Translations under genes and position numbers: made by a program | Notes under the pieces: generated by a model | What the model saw: only the letters and a program-made list of their open reading frames with translations | What the model was told of the DNA's origin: nothing | Database searches by the model: none | Origin: Sequoia sempervirens | Taxonomy: Eukaryota; Streptophyta; Pinopsida; Cupressales; Cupressaceae | Length of the DNA stretch: 64,000 nt | Reading direction: 5' to 3' | NCBI GenBank assembly: GCA_007258455.2 | Contig: VDFB02262690.1 | Coordinates: 62,001-126,000 of the forward strand | Part shown: positions 24,640 to 36,749 of the stretch, in pieces | How positions within the stretch are numbered: the stretch's first letter is position 1 | Layout: each line of letters opens with the position of its first letter

Positions 24640-26534
24640 GTGTGAAAGAAAAGGGAAGAACAAGGTCTCCCTAAGGATGTTCTTAAGGGCAGAAAACCAA
24701 AGAATAATAAATGAGTGTGGACTGATGTTTTATAAACCATGTTGTCAAAATTGTGTTTTATTTAAATTATTGTATAAAAAAGGTTGTCTATAAAATTTGA
24801 TGTATATATGTTCATACAATTTATATTTTTATTTTTTAAGTCATATTTGATTATAATTCTTTGAAATTGATACATTTATGATTTATCCAATTGTTTTCAA
24901 ACATTAAATAACGCTTGTGTTTGTTGATAGGTAGATGTTGATGAAACACATACTAATACCCAAGATCCAATTGGGTTATTAACATTTGGACGGGATGATC
25001 CAAACCATGTTTTAAACAATACCAGGGCGAAAAGAGCAAGATTGAAGAAAATACTACCACCTAAGAAATTTGAAGAGCTGATGATATCCGCATACACTGA
25101 TGACATGCCACCTAGCCTTAATGAAGAAGGATTGAATGAAAATGCAATGCATGAAGAAGGATTGAATGAAATGATTACATATTTCTTTGGGGATGGAAAC
25201 AATGATGACAATAATGATCATATGATTGACAGTAACGATGATAGCAGGGGTAATTATCACCAACGTAATGTTGATGATAACAACCTGAAAGACTCCATCA
25301 AGCAAGCATCGAAGACACCCATGTTCAAATCGGGTGCAAGTAGAAACTCAAAACTAGTGTGCACATTAATATTATTAGAAATCAAGTCACTATTTGGTTG
25401 GTCAGACAAATGATTCACTACCCTACTCAAGTGAGTTGAAATCTATTTCTTACTTTGCATTGTCAATTGGTGTAAATAATTCATAAACATTCATCAACTT
25501 CATTTATATTTCTTTAAGGGGATTTTAAAAGCATATATTGTATATAAATAGTCCTAGTATAGATCGAAATATCAAACATGTTCATCATAAGTCAAACTTT
25601 CAATTGATTTAATCTCTGGCAATCTTATAGGGCACTAAAAACTAAAATATTCCCTAAAGAGAATGTGTTGCCATCAACTTGTAGAGAGGCGCGTCAGTTG
25701 TTGGTTGAGTTGGGGATTGAATATAAGAAAATTCATTCATGTAAAAATGATTGCATTTTATACATAGATGAATATCAGAATAAGGTAGAATGCCTTGTAT
25801 GCAAAGAGAAGAGATATTGTACAAATGTACAAGGTCCTACAGTTCCAAAGAAGGTTTTACGTCACATTCCAATTATACCTAGACTTCAACGAATGTTTCG
25901 TTGTAAGTCACTTTCACAATTGATGGACTAACATGCAAAGAACAAGAGTAAAGATGGATTCATACAAATTATGGCTGACTCCGAAGCAATGAAACACATA
26001 GAGGAAAAATGGCCAAGAAAATTCAAAGATGAACCCCGTAGTATTAGGTTTGGTCCTGCAATTGATGGAGTGTGCCCATTCTCTTTCCTGAGCTCAAATT
26101 ATAGTGTTTGGCCAATAGGATTGATAGTATACAATATTCCCCCATGGATGAGTGTTAGAAAGGAGCACCTTATGTTGACTCTCATTGTTCTAGGAAAACA
26201 TCAAGTTAAAAACATGGATGTTTATTTTGTGCCTTTTATTGATGAGATGCAACTGCTATGGAAAGGCATAAGAATGTATGACATATCACGTCCTCCATAA
26301 AATAGGTCCTTCATGTTATATGGTGTGCTATGTTGGATTATTCATGATTTCCCAGGACTTGATGTTTGTTCTGGTAAGATAAAATATTATGATATTGCTA
26401 TCAGGATTCAACCGTGTAGTTTCGAGTCAAACTCATTAACCCATGTTTCATGAGTAGTGGTTCAACAAGAACCCATCTCTCATGATATCGAATGGTCCAC
26501 TTAGCACTCATTGCATCTAGGTGATGCTCACAGA

Positions 26535-26612
26535 GGTGAAGCACTGGTCTCGTCGGGAGGTCACCCATCCCAGATACTGCTCCAGCTCAAGCGCGCTTAA
26601 CCAGGGAGTTTT
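26535..26612 (-). promoter_or_regulatory. 5S rRNA-derived segment in minus LTR
   Basis: Minus-strand copy of the 5S-like segment also seen at 27484-27560, with box A (GTTAAGCGCGCTTGAGC) and box C (GGGATGGGTGACC) intact. Such boxes form the internal pol III promoter bound by TFIIIA in true 5S genes. The segment is too short and altered to be a functional 5S rRNA gene. Confidence 0.85.
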
Positions 26613-26859
26613 CTCCAAGGTTAAGCCCGCTTGAGTTGTTACCCCATTTGCAAAACCTTCAGCAAGTGTTGTGCCTTATGAACCATTCATAATAGAGCCC
26701 CTTTAGCTCATCAATTGATAAGTAGGAGGTATTTTTCCACGGCGTGTCAAATTATGATATTGCTATCAGGATTCAATCGTGTAGTTTCGAGTCAAACTCA
26801 TTGACCCATGTTTCATGAGTAGTGGTTCAACGGAACTCAAGCGGGGCTTAACCTTGGAG

Positions 26860-26939
26860 AAAACTCCTGGTTGAAACGCGGCGAAACTGGAGAAACGATC
26901 TGGGATGAATCACGGGGCCGGACCCGATTAGCTTCACCT
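26860..26939 (+). promoter_or_regulatory. Degenerate 5S rRNA-derived segment in partial plus LTR
   Basis: Aligns with the other two 5S-like segments, but box A and box C are eroded (GGTTGAAACGCGGCGAAAC, GGGATGAATCACG). It is probably inactive. Confidence 0.75.
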
Positions 26940-27483
26940 GCAATGTGAGGCATCACCTATAGATGCAATGAGTGCTAAAGTGGACCATTTTGATATCCTT
27001 GAGAGATGGGTTTTGCTTTACTCATGAAACGTGGGTCCAATGAGTTTGACTCGAAACTACCGCGTTTGGAATCCATTGGCAATATCATGGTATCAATTGA
27101 TGACTAAAGGGCTCTATCTATATTTCATAAAACTAACTACTACTTAGTTTACAAAATGAAATAATATCGAGTTAACTGGAAGCCAATGCTGGCAGCAGTA
27201 GGCCCAAGATAGTATAAAGGGAAGTGCTTCCGCACCAATGACATCACTAATCTGATAATTAAAATTGAACCGATATCATGAAGATGGAGTTGATGGGCTC
27301 ATGAGCTATGAGTCAATAATTGATAATACGATTAGATGCTAATATCACTATTATTCTGTGGAAAAATGCGCCACTTATCAATTGATGACTGGGGAGGCTC
27401 TATTATGAATGGTTCATAAAGGCACAACGCTGGCGAAGTTTTGCAAATGGGGTAACAACTCAGAGCGGGCTTAACCTTGGAGA

Positions 27484-27560
27484 AAACTCCCTGGTTAAGC
27501 GCGCTTGAGCTGGAGCAATACTGGGATGGGTGACCTCCCGGGACGGACCAGTGCTTCACC
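27484..27560 (+). promoter_or_regulatory. 5S rRNA-derived pol III promoter segment in plus LTR
   Basis: AACTCCCTGGTTAAGCGCGC, then CTTGAGC and GGGATGGGTGACCTCC, closely follow the 3' two-thirds of plant 5S rRNA, including the internal control region (box A, intermediate element CAATACT, box C). This is the hallmark of Cassandra-type LTRs. Confidence 0.88.
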
Positions 27561-30500
27561 TCTGTGAGCATCACCTAGATGCAATGAGTGCTAAGTGGAC
27601 CATTCGATATCATGAGAGATGGGTTCTTGTTGAACCACTACTCATGAAACATGGGTCAATGAGTTTGACTCGAAACTACACGGTTGAATCCTGATAGCAA
27701 TATCATAATTTGACACGCTGTGGAAAAATATCTCCTACTTATCAAGATAAAATATTTACGTATTTACACTCAATTTATTTTCATCCCAACTTTCACATTT
27801 AGTTTTATACTATTTTTTTGATGTTATTAACATTACTTGTTGAATTGCAGGGCTTCAAACAAAGGGGATATTTGCATGTCCAAGATGTGTAGAACAATTT
27901 CAAGGGTGGTATTCTAAACATCTAAATAAATTTATTTACTCTAATAATAGGGTTTTTCTACCACTAGATCATAGGTTTAGAAATCGCCAGAAGAATCGAT
28001 TTGATGGAAAAGTTGAAAATATAGGCCCTCCCATGATTATGGGTCCAGGTGATTGGCTTAAGAAGTAAGAAGATGTTGAATTGAAAACTTGGGAGGATTT
28101 TTTTGATTGGGGTGATTCAATTGAAGAACCAGAACAAGTTGTAGTTCATATGCCAGAAGGACTGAAAAGGAAATCCATATTTTATGAGCTCCCTTACTAG
28201 AAGGATCTATTAATATCTCACCTATTAGATCCTATGCACATCTTCAAAAATTTCCCATATTCTATATTTTGACATATATCAGACAAAGAGAAGGACACCT
28301 TTTCTTCGAGGAGAGACATTGCTCTTTCGCATACCAAATTTGATAGAAAACATTTGCAGCCAAGCAGGGAAAATGAAACATATACAAAAACTCTATGGAT
28401 TTTGAAAAAAAAAGAGCTAGACCAACCCAAAAAAATTCATCCGTCCAATAAGGACACCTAGTGGCTATGGGCCATCATTGGCTAAAGCTTTTATAGTTGA
28501 TGGACATATCACAGGATTTAAAACACATGATTTTCATAATTTTATGAAGGTATTATATATCATCATTTAACATTTACTGGTAACATTAATTAAGTACTAA
28601 ATATATTTTGATATTTTGTTGTGTGAGAAAAAATTACTGATGACCTTTTCATAAATGTGTTTGATAGCATATCATGCCATTGGCAATTAGGGGGGATTCT
28701 TGTCTTATAGTTGACTTAAGGAATTCCATAAGTCGATTGTTCACATTTACAAGGTATGTGGTTATATGAAATGTTCATGTGTGAGAGACATAGAGATATT
28801 ATATTTCATTTTAATTTATGACTAAAGGTTCATATTAATTTACGTTTCTTATATTAGGTGGGTGACCTCCAAGGAGATCCACAAATCTAAAGTGCCAAAG
28901 TGGAAGAAGGAAATTGCAGAAATTGTATGTGTATTTGAGAAAGAGCTCCCTAAAAGTTTCATGGACCTACAAGTCCATTTACTTATACACCTAGTCAATG
29001 ACATCAAATTGGCGGGTGTCGTATCAACGAGGTGGATGTTTTTCTTTGAGAGGTATATGGAAACTCTTAAAAGATATGTCTGACAAAAGGCACATCCAAA
29101 GGGTTGCATGGTTGAAGGGTATGTATTGAATGAGGCATTTTTCTTCCTGTGTGAATTCCTTGGTAAGGATTTTGAAGATGGGTCACGCGTCTGGGATGAA
29201 GAATGGGCATCAAATATTATTGATGGACAAAAACCACAATCTAATAGTGTTCAAGTAGAAATTAGTAAGTAGATTCATGATTAGTGTGGTTGTTTTTCTT
29301 GCAATCATTAATTTACTCTGTAATTTATTTGTCAAATTAACAGCATGACATTTGGAGTTTGAAATAAACATGTTGATATGTAATAGGTGTAGATGAAAGT
29401 GCTATACTCGACAAGTTCATTCTGTACCACATGGAATTTATGAACAAATGGATTGATCTATATGATAAAAAGAGAGAAGAAGTGTTAGAAGCAAGGAGAC
29501 AATTCAAGAGATCAAACCAAGGAATACTCCACTTCCCACTAATCTGCTTGGGGAATGGGGCAAAGATTGCACACTAGAATGGGTTACTGAACAAATTCAA
29601 GATCAAATAGAAGATGTAGGTAAGATTCAAACATAACAAAAGATGAAATCAATATGTCTAGAGGATGTGAAAGAAAGGTACAATTGGAATTTTATAAAAT
29701 GTTGTTTCCTTACAGTTTTGACACTATTAACTATTTTAATATTCATCAGTATATTTGTTTTCACTGAAATAAATGGTCTTTCACAGGTGAGGAAATATCT
29801 AGCAATGTGGGAATATGGTCGGCATTATCGTGTAGAAAGTGTAGACGTAAAGAGACGATCGTTCGATTATGGCATCATAGTTGGCTTCAAGCAATCTAGT
29901 CGATCAAGCTCAAAAGATAAGAATATAATTGAAGGGAATCTACAATATGTTGGGAAAATACAATAAATTATTAAGTTGGATTACCGCTCTTTTAAATGTT
30001 GTATTTTTAAGTGTAGATGGTATGAAGCATTTGAGAGGACACAAAGACATGATACCCATAGTGGATTGTTTTCTATAGATTCCTCATGCTTCATACCAGA
30101 GGATAAGGAGCCTTATGTTCTACCAATTCATTGTGAGTAGGTATTTCTTTAACTCAAACAAGAAGCGGTAGTGACCATTAATCTATTAGTTCATAGTTTA
30201 TTGTGAATATATACATGTGTTTATTAATCAATAAATTAAATTGTTATAACATACGTCTAATATATGTATTTCATTCATGTGTAGGTATTTTTCTATGAAG
30301 ATATTTTGGACCCGAAATGGATGTTTGTCATACATTATGATCAAAGATTAAGGCATATATTTGACGAAACATTAGTGGATACTGAGCAAAACAATGGTGG
30401 TGAACAAAATGAGAGAGGGATTAGAGAACATCGAAGAAATTGACATCCATGATGATGTTGAAGATGGTTATGTTTAGGCACAAGAAGACAACAATCCAGA

Positions 30501-30732
30501 GTTAGATGATGTTATGGAAGACAACAATATGGATGGTATAGAAAATGATGATCCAAATACATATGCTAACAATATAGATGGTGTACAATCAAATTTCAAT
30601 GATGATGAAGATGATGCAGGCCAAGATGAGGATGATGATAATATTAAATACTTGAAAGAACATATGAATATTGACAATGATACACTGGATGACATTGTAG
30701 CAGACAATAATGTTAATGACCAAGACTTCTAA

Positions 30733-31948
30733 ATTTTCAAAATTATTTGCAATCCATGTTTAAAAAATGATGATTCTTATGGCCTAAACTTTGAAATGCT
30801 TCAGTAATATTATTTGTGTCTATACAAATTACCTATTGCAATATCCTTAAATGGTTCAATCTTTGGTATGAATTGTTGGCAAAAAAATTTAGGATTACTT
30901 GGATGCTTCTTCCATTCATTTTCTATCAACATATGTTCGTGAAGACACAAAAGTTAATAAAATATTAATGCACATAACTCACAATTATTTAAATAAGCAA
31001 CTTTGTTAACTTCATTATTTTTAAATAGTTTCCATTTTTATGTTGAAGATGTAACAAGGCAAAATAAGCTCAATTTTTTTAAAAATTTAGTAGCTCTACC
31101 AACATCCACAATAAATGCTTTACTATATCAACATATTCATTCACATAAGCACAATATTGAGGCTCAATAACTGATATTCATTCACATATAAGAAGAAATA
31201 AGTATGAAAAACATAAAAAAATACTGAATGATAACACAATCATGGAGAATCTTTGATAATAAGATGTTCTCTATTATATTACTTCAATTGATATTACAGT
31301 GCTCTTCTTTAATAATCCCAGTGTTATCCCCTCAAGTTATTGTGGAAGTATGAAAGGAATTTTAATTCTTAAGTTGATGGAAAACAATCAAAACAATTTC
31401 TCTAAAAGGACTTTTAATCCTTAATAGGAGCCAATTAAAGTAAATTATTTGAAGGGACTTCAATTCACACCTAACCATAAACCAATCAAAGCATCACACA
31501 GTAACAACAAATGTGCTCTGATAAATCTTGTAGACTTAAATAACGTGAAAAGATCACTTTGGAGACAACAAAGCAATAAATAAACATGAAAAATTGACAC
31601 AACAATTGAACACTAAAAATGGATTACGAATTATAATTAGTCATCTCCATTATATTGCCTTTTAAATAATATGCATTATAACAAAAAAATTTCAATATGA
31701 AATGGATGGACGAATGGGTGCAATCTATCTTCTTACTAATTTCTACTATAATGGAAATGAAAATATGAATGATGATGATCTTCAATCGGGTCTTGGTCTC
31801 CCTTTATATATGGGAGGCAACAAGCTATAGACTTGTTACAAAAAGGTATGATGTTTGATGACAAATAGTTAATTAACATAAATGAAAACATAACACTTTA
31901 GCACATGAATGCATTGATCTATTAATCTTCTAGCAGGTGCTCGTGACC
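30733..31948. other. AT-rich gap between convergent genes
   Basis: No gene recognised. It separates the 3' ends of TNP2 (plus) and the large minus-strand coding region, and presumably holds both 3' untranslated regions. Confidence 0.5.
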
Positions 31949-34900
31949 ACTTAAGATTTGTTCAAGACTCCTACTCCATGATAATGCACCACCTGTAGAG
32001 TGTATCTTCCTTGTGATGTCGACTGGTCTTTAAGCTCCAATGGCTGCCCTTGTGTATTTTTTGCATCTCTGGTTTGGTTGATGAACAAGTTGATGGCAGA
32101 GATATGATGAGTGTATTCCTCCTCAACATAAGTTTCCACGTTGGAAATTTCACCCTTCATATCATATTCCAAATACATCATCTTTTCAAGTTGTTTATGT
32201 TTATTTTGTAACACCATCTCTTAGTCATTTATTTCTTGCAATACAGTAGGTAGATACATGGTGAGCTCATCCTTCCAATCATCTTGCTCCCTAGGATTAC
32301 CAAGGCTATCATGGAGTGCAGGATGCAAATAAAAATAGTCAAGGTACCCTTTGAGCCTATTGTGGTACTTGTTGTGTGATTCTACTAGCTTATTGTATGT
32401 CTGCAATGCCTGGCCTTTCATGGCTTTCTCATTTAGGAGCTCCTCCCTTTTGTCAACCATCCATCCTTGCAATATTTCATTCTCCACAAGTGTTGAGTGT
32501 GTTTGTTTAAACAATTTCCAATATTCATCAACACGATCCATCATCCTATTGAATCTTTCTTTGATTATTTCAGACACAACATTATATTTAGTGTTTTTTA
32601 TTCATGTTTCCAACTCCTTGCATTTCTTTTGAGACTTTTGATGACAGTGTTTCTAGTAAGCTACATATGCTAATGCATCCAATATTCTTTTTTCACTCTC
32701 TATCCATGGGGAATATAATTTTGATCTAGAAGAGGAAGATGTTTTATCTCTATGACTAGCCACCTCCTTAATTTATCATTTTCTTTTATCGGTTTTTCAA
32801 TCTATTCCTTATTGAATTTTGCAACATTTATGTTTAGCTTAGTTGTTTCAATGGGGTTAGTATCCCCCACCCTGTGGACCAAAATATTTCCAAACACTTG
32901 GTTTGGATTACTGATGACAGTAGGCCTTTTATCTTGAGGATACAATGCTCAAATTAGCAGGGTGGCTTCATCTGGGTTGTACCTTGATCCTGAGTACATT
33001 TTATCACTTGCCTCTTCCATTAGATGCATTGTTTTGTCTCCTCTTTTCCTAAAATTCTCAAACACTATTGCAGAGCTAATATCCCTTCTTGGTAAGAGTA
33101 GTACCCCAGCCTCTTGAAGTAATTCTTTCCCCCTTTTGGGGGTGATAGATTTTAACTCTTTGTCTATTTCTTTTCTCAACTCTTCCAAGGCGGTTGCCTC
33201 CTGCTTAGGAGTGATATCCTTCATCCTCTGTCTTAGCATTCTGCCTTTATGCTCATAAACAAATGATTTAAATTCAAAAGTCTTGAAAAAATCATTGTCA
33301 GAAATAAATTCTTGCTCGACCTTGACTCTCACGTCATCAAAGAGTTTATCTGATGCTTCAAATTTGATAATGTTTCATTCTGGAGGTGGCTCATATTGTG
33401 TAAATAGAGGGGCACTTATCTGTTCGACCTCATCATCATCCTCATCAGTCTCTTCTTCATCTTATTCACTCATGGTTGTATCTACAAAGAAATTCATTTA
33501 TGGAGTGGGCTGTGAGGGTATGTAATCAAGAGGCTCTATGTCCTCAGCCTGCATTCCTGAATAAGTTGTTTGAGGTGCTTCAAAGACATTTGGGGGTACA
33601 TCTTTTATTAGCTCATCCACATGAGTGATGAGCTACTCAATTCTTTCTAGAGGATCATGTACTTCATTAAATGCCCCTGAATAGGATGGGACATTTCCTT
33701 TCTTCTAGGTCTCAACAAGCACAACTTTGTTAGATGCAGTCATCTTGTCTTTTGTTGAGGCCTCATCATAATTTCTTATTACATCATCAATAAAGAATTG
33801 GTTTTCATACCTTGATATTCCTTATGACAATTTTTCCTTGTGAATAAAACCCTCTGTATCAAAATTCTTTCTTTCATTACCCAACGTTAAATTGTATTTT
33901 CCCAATTTTATATCAATTTCTTCATACCCTTCATTGGTGACTACTGTAAAATCTCCAAAGAACAAAGTGCTAGGCATGATAGACTGCTTATTGTATCTCT
34001 TAAGATGTTTTGCATCAAATTTAGCCAATTGTCTCACAATTTCCAAATAGGTTATTCTATTTGGAATTGTTTTTGGAAATAGATGTGGGGCTCCTTAAAA
34101 CCCATAGACTCTAATCATGGTGCAATCAGGAAATGCATACCAATCCACCCAGTTATGATTTACCTTTTTCTTGGGGTCCTTTTCCTTTGGTCTCAAGAAT
34201 TTATGTATTTCAAGGGATAGGTTATAATTACATAGATGTCCCAATGGATTGATAAAATATTCCTCAAAGTACAGATAGTGTGATCTACCATATCTGTTAT
34301 CCCATATTGAAGACCACATTTGTACAAGTTTATAATTCCCACTTTCATCTACATATCTTATCCTTAATTCTTCTCCCCAAAACCCTCAAACTTGTCCTTC
34401 ATGTAGAAGCAAATGCATAAACAAAGAGTAATGTTTGAAATCATGAATGCTATCACTGTTACTTTTGATCCTTCCCATCCCCTAGTTCAAAGCATTGGCT
34501 AAATAACCAACATAGTCAAATGATCTGGCATCTTTGCTTTGTATGTTTGCAACCAGGACCATTGGGGCAATTGACATGAGGAGTGGGACCTCTACTTCTA
34601 ACAATTGTCTAGCTGAATAATATGTATATTGAAAATATTCTTCAAATAAATCCTCATGAAATGGAGGGTTTTCATTTCTAGAAAATCTTCTGAGCTGGCT
34701 ACCTTCATCCATGGACTTGTGTAGTGGTAGCTTCCATCTTTTATAGCTCATGTCCATGTGATGGTACTCTGTTAGAAGGTCTTTGATTGTAAATGGTAAA
34801 TCCATAGAGCATTCCAATTGAAAAACATTAGATATGAGATCTTTGGAGATAGTGAGAATGTTAGACCCATTGTGTGATAGAATAGCTCTTCTTTTAGGGC

Positions 34901-35216
34901 CATATTTTTTGGCTAGAGCTTTAACCAACTATGTATTAGCAAATACATTGGGTACCACTAATCTTCCTAGGTTCAATCTCCACAGGTTGTAGACTGGTTG
35001 AAACCTATACTGTTTCCTATAATGGTATATGAATAGCTCATATCCCCACCGTGGTGTCCACACGTCTCCTAAACCTTTGTGCTTGTCCCATAACTTATCC
35101 ATGGAAGGATTAGTCTATGCACTCCTTTTAGGTCTCAGCCCTAACCTTGAGCATTCATCAATTAAGTCCTAGTTTAGAAGTCCTTTCTCTATTTTTTGTT
35201 TCTTAATTTTTAACAT
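31949..35216 (-). pseudogene. Large unknown protein of the CACTA element (~1.09k codons, broken)
   Basis: I do not recognise this family. Read on the minus strand from ATG at 35216, coding blocks follow each other almost without interruption: GYELFIYHYRKQYRFQPVY, RLNLGRLVVPNVFANT, LVKALAKKYGPKRRAILS (34928), SMDLPFTIKDLLTEYHHM, LFEEYFQYTYYSARQLLEVE, WSSIWDNRYGRSHYLYFEEY (34316), HNWVDWYAFPD, an acidic hinge (about 33430), a charged helical stretch (33332-32949) and a coiled-coil-like C-terminus (32577-32221 and 32217-31951). Stops include TAG or TGA where Gln or Arg codons are likely, and a frameshift lies near 32750. It converges on TNP2 within the bracket of subterminal repeats, so I infer an accessory CACTA protein. 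A host-derived capture is the alternative. Confidence 0.55.
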
Positions 35217-35690
35217 TTTTGAGCTTTCTTCCAATGTTCAATTTTCTTATAAGTCTTTATAGAAGCAACTTCTTAGTCATTTTTTGTATACTTGGATTCA
35301 CTTTCACTAGTTCTCAGTTGTGCAATAATGGAAAATTCCCAACCTCCTTTCTTTTGCTCCCATGTCCAGCAAATCCTTTTCAAGTCTTAATGAGAAGATG
35401 TGATCAAATTGAGGTACAATTCACTCAGCTCTAGCTCATAAACGCTCTACTTGCTATCAATCTTGTCATCGGGAAGAGAATTTATTTTGAATATCTCAAC
35501 GATATCCTTGAGACATCACATTAGTCAAAAATAATCATCATTGTTGCATTGACAAAACCATGATTCCATTTTCACCGATAACCACCTTCTTCATCGATGA
35601 ACTCCTTCCTTTCGGGGTATTGGTGGGGCACTAGATAATGTATCCCCGATGTGCCCTAGGTCCTATGATATCCTAACATGTATTTGATGG
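35217..35690. other. Spacer upstream of the large minus-strand coding region
   Basis: No gene is recognised. By position it should contain the promoter of the minus-strand coding region. It passes into the 149-bp satellite at 35691. Confidence 0.4.
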
Positions 35691-36265
35691 TTCATGGTCT
35701 TATCGGGTCATCGGGGAGACCCTCATTTTCCTTCCCCTGATAGGTGTCACTTCCTCTAATGCCTTTAGCCTTTTATCGTTGCATCGGGGGAACCAGACTC
35801 TATGTTGGCCTGATAGCCTTTTTTTCCCTTGATAGACAGTTCATGGTCTTATCAGGTCATCAAAGAGACCCTTGTTTTCCTTCCACTGATAGGTGTCACT
35901 TCCTCTAATGCCTTCAGCCTTTTATCATTGCCTTGGGTGAACCAAACTTTATGTTGGCCCAATAGCCTTTTGTTCCCTCGATAGATGGTTCATGGTCTTA
36001 TCGGGTCATCAGGGAGACCCTTGTTTGCCTTCCACCGATATGTGTCACTTCTTCTAATTCCTTCAACCTTTTATCATTGCATCGAGGGAACCAGACTTTA
36101 TGTTGACCTGATAGCCTTCTGTTCCCTTGATAGACGATTCATGGTCTTATCAGGTCATCTAGGAGACCCTTGTTTTCCTTCCTCCAATGCCTTCATCCTT
36201 TTATCGTTGCATCAGGGGAACCAAACTTTATGTTGGCCCGATAGGCTTTTGTTCCCTCGATATAC
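35691..36265 (+). repeat. 149-bp tandem repeat, four copies
   Basis: TTCATGGTCTTATC starts units at 35691, 35840, 35989 and 36138, a constant period of 149. Units share GACCCTTGTTTTCCTTCC and ATGTTGGCC blocks. The fourth copy has lost about 25 internal bases. A degenerate continuation may reach about 36370. It lies near the right end of the CACTA element, where such arrays are common. Confidence 0.92.
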
Positions 36266-36544
36266 TTTCACCACATGTTGAACTTTGTTACTGTATAATG
36301 TATCGCTCCATTGGTGGGATGTTGTGTTCCCTTCCACCAATATGTTCTAGTGCTGCTGATATTATTTATTTAATATGTTCTAATCCCTAAGATATGCACA
36401 TAGGACCAAGCAATCATGAATTCAGCCAAAAAATTATCTAAGAAATAATTTTAAATAAAATTTATAAAAAAATTATAAAAAAGAATATTAATCAAATCAT
36501 GTTATCTCATTTGTTATTCATTACGCTCCAAAGTAGGCACATAA

Positions 36545-36715
36545 TTAGATGTTAAATTAGGTGCTCATGTCAGCGCTACAGTCGGAGCTAACTCAACAAA
36601 ACTCGGCACTATACTTGACGTTAAATTTGGCGTTGAACTTGGCGTTAAACCCGACGTTAAACATGATGCTAATGTCGGTGCTAATTGACACCGAATTTAG
36701 CACCTACTTGTTCTG
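36545..36715. repeat. Right CpG-rich subterminal repeats
   Basis: Tandem units such as TTTGGCGTTGAACTTGGCGT and GACGTTAAAC are repeated at least five times in about 150 bases. They mirror the cluster at 21585-21705 in inverted orientation, as expected for subterminal transposase-binding sites of a CACTA element. Confidence 0.65.
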
Positions 36716-36749
36716 GTTGGCACAATAAATACCTAAAATAGTGTCATCC

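Larger units (their letters stand above)
26389..27743. mobile_element. Cassandra-like TRIM cluster with inverted LTRs
   Basis: Cassandra elements are short LTR retrotransposons with 5S-rRNA-derived pol III promoters in their LTRs. Here the parts are: LTR in minus orientation (26390-26741), a 13-base linker, a partial minus LTR end (26755-about 26834), a partial plus LTR (about 26835-27087), a primer-binding site TGGTATCAA (27088, initiator tRNA-Met type), a ~270-base non-coding interior, a complete plus LTR (27357-27705), the same linker in plus orientation, and 25 bases of a further LTR start (27719-27743). AAGATAAAATATT flanks the cluster on both sides (26376-26388 and 27744-27756). No protein is encoded. 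Confidence 0.8.
26374..27850 (+). other. TNP2 intron enlarged by a TRIM insertion
   Basis: The donor TCTG|GTAAGA (26374) and acceptor TTGCAG|GG (27850) join SG to LQTKGIFACP in frame. Without the 26389-27743 insert and one copy of the 13-base flanking duplication the intron would be only about 110 bases, similar to the other introns of this gene. Confidence 0.8.
24931..30732 (+). pseudogene. TNP2 transposase of a CACTA element, multi-exon, decayed
   Basis: TNP2 cuts and moves CACTA elements. In-phase exons are 24931-25430, 25631-26373, 27851-28549, 28668-28753, 28858-29274, 29387-about 29622, 29787-30140 and 30285-30732. Family blocks in order are LPSTCREARQLLVELGIEYKKI (25665), HSCKNDCILY, CLVCKEKRY, VLRHIPIIPRLQRMF, RFGPAIDGVCPF, SVWPIGLIVYNIPPWM, IDEMQLLWKGI, FACPRC (27876), LKRKSIFYELPY, HLLDPMHIFKN, MPLAIRG (28674), LPKSFMDLQVHLLIHLV, RWMFFFERYMETLKRYV, then a DUF4216-like region (RVESVDVKRRSFDYG, 29839; KCRWYEAF, 30010) and an acidic D/N-rich tail (30481-30732). 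Stops fall at expected Trp, Arg or Gln codons (28198, 29082, 30138, 30475), with frameshifts near 28425, 29518 and 30400, so the copy is inactive. Confidence 0.9.

Noticed and set aside
26535..27560. Possible 5S rRNA genes
   Set aside because: Only the 3' two-thirds of 5S is present, altered and embedded in TRIM LTRs with a primer-binding site; not functional rRNA genes.
30474..30707. Serine-rich minus-strand open frame
   Set aside because: It is the antisense of the acidic D/N-rich C-terminal tail of TNP2.
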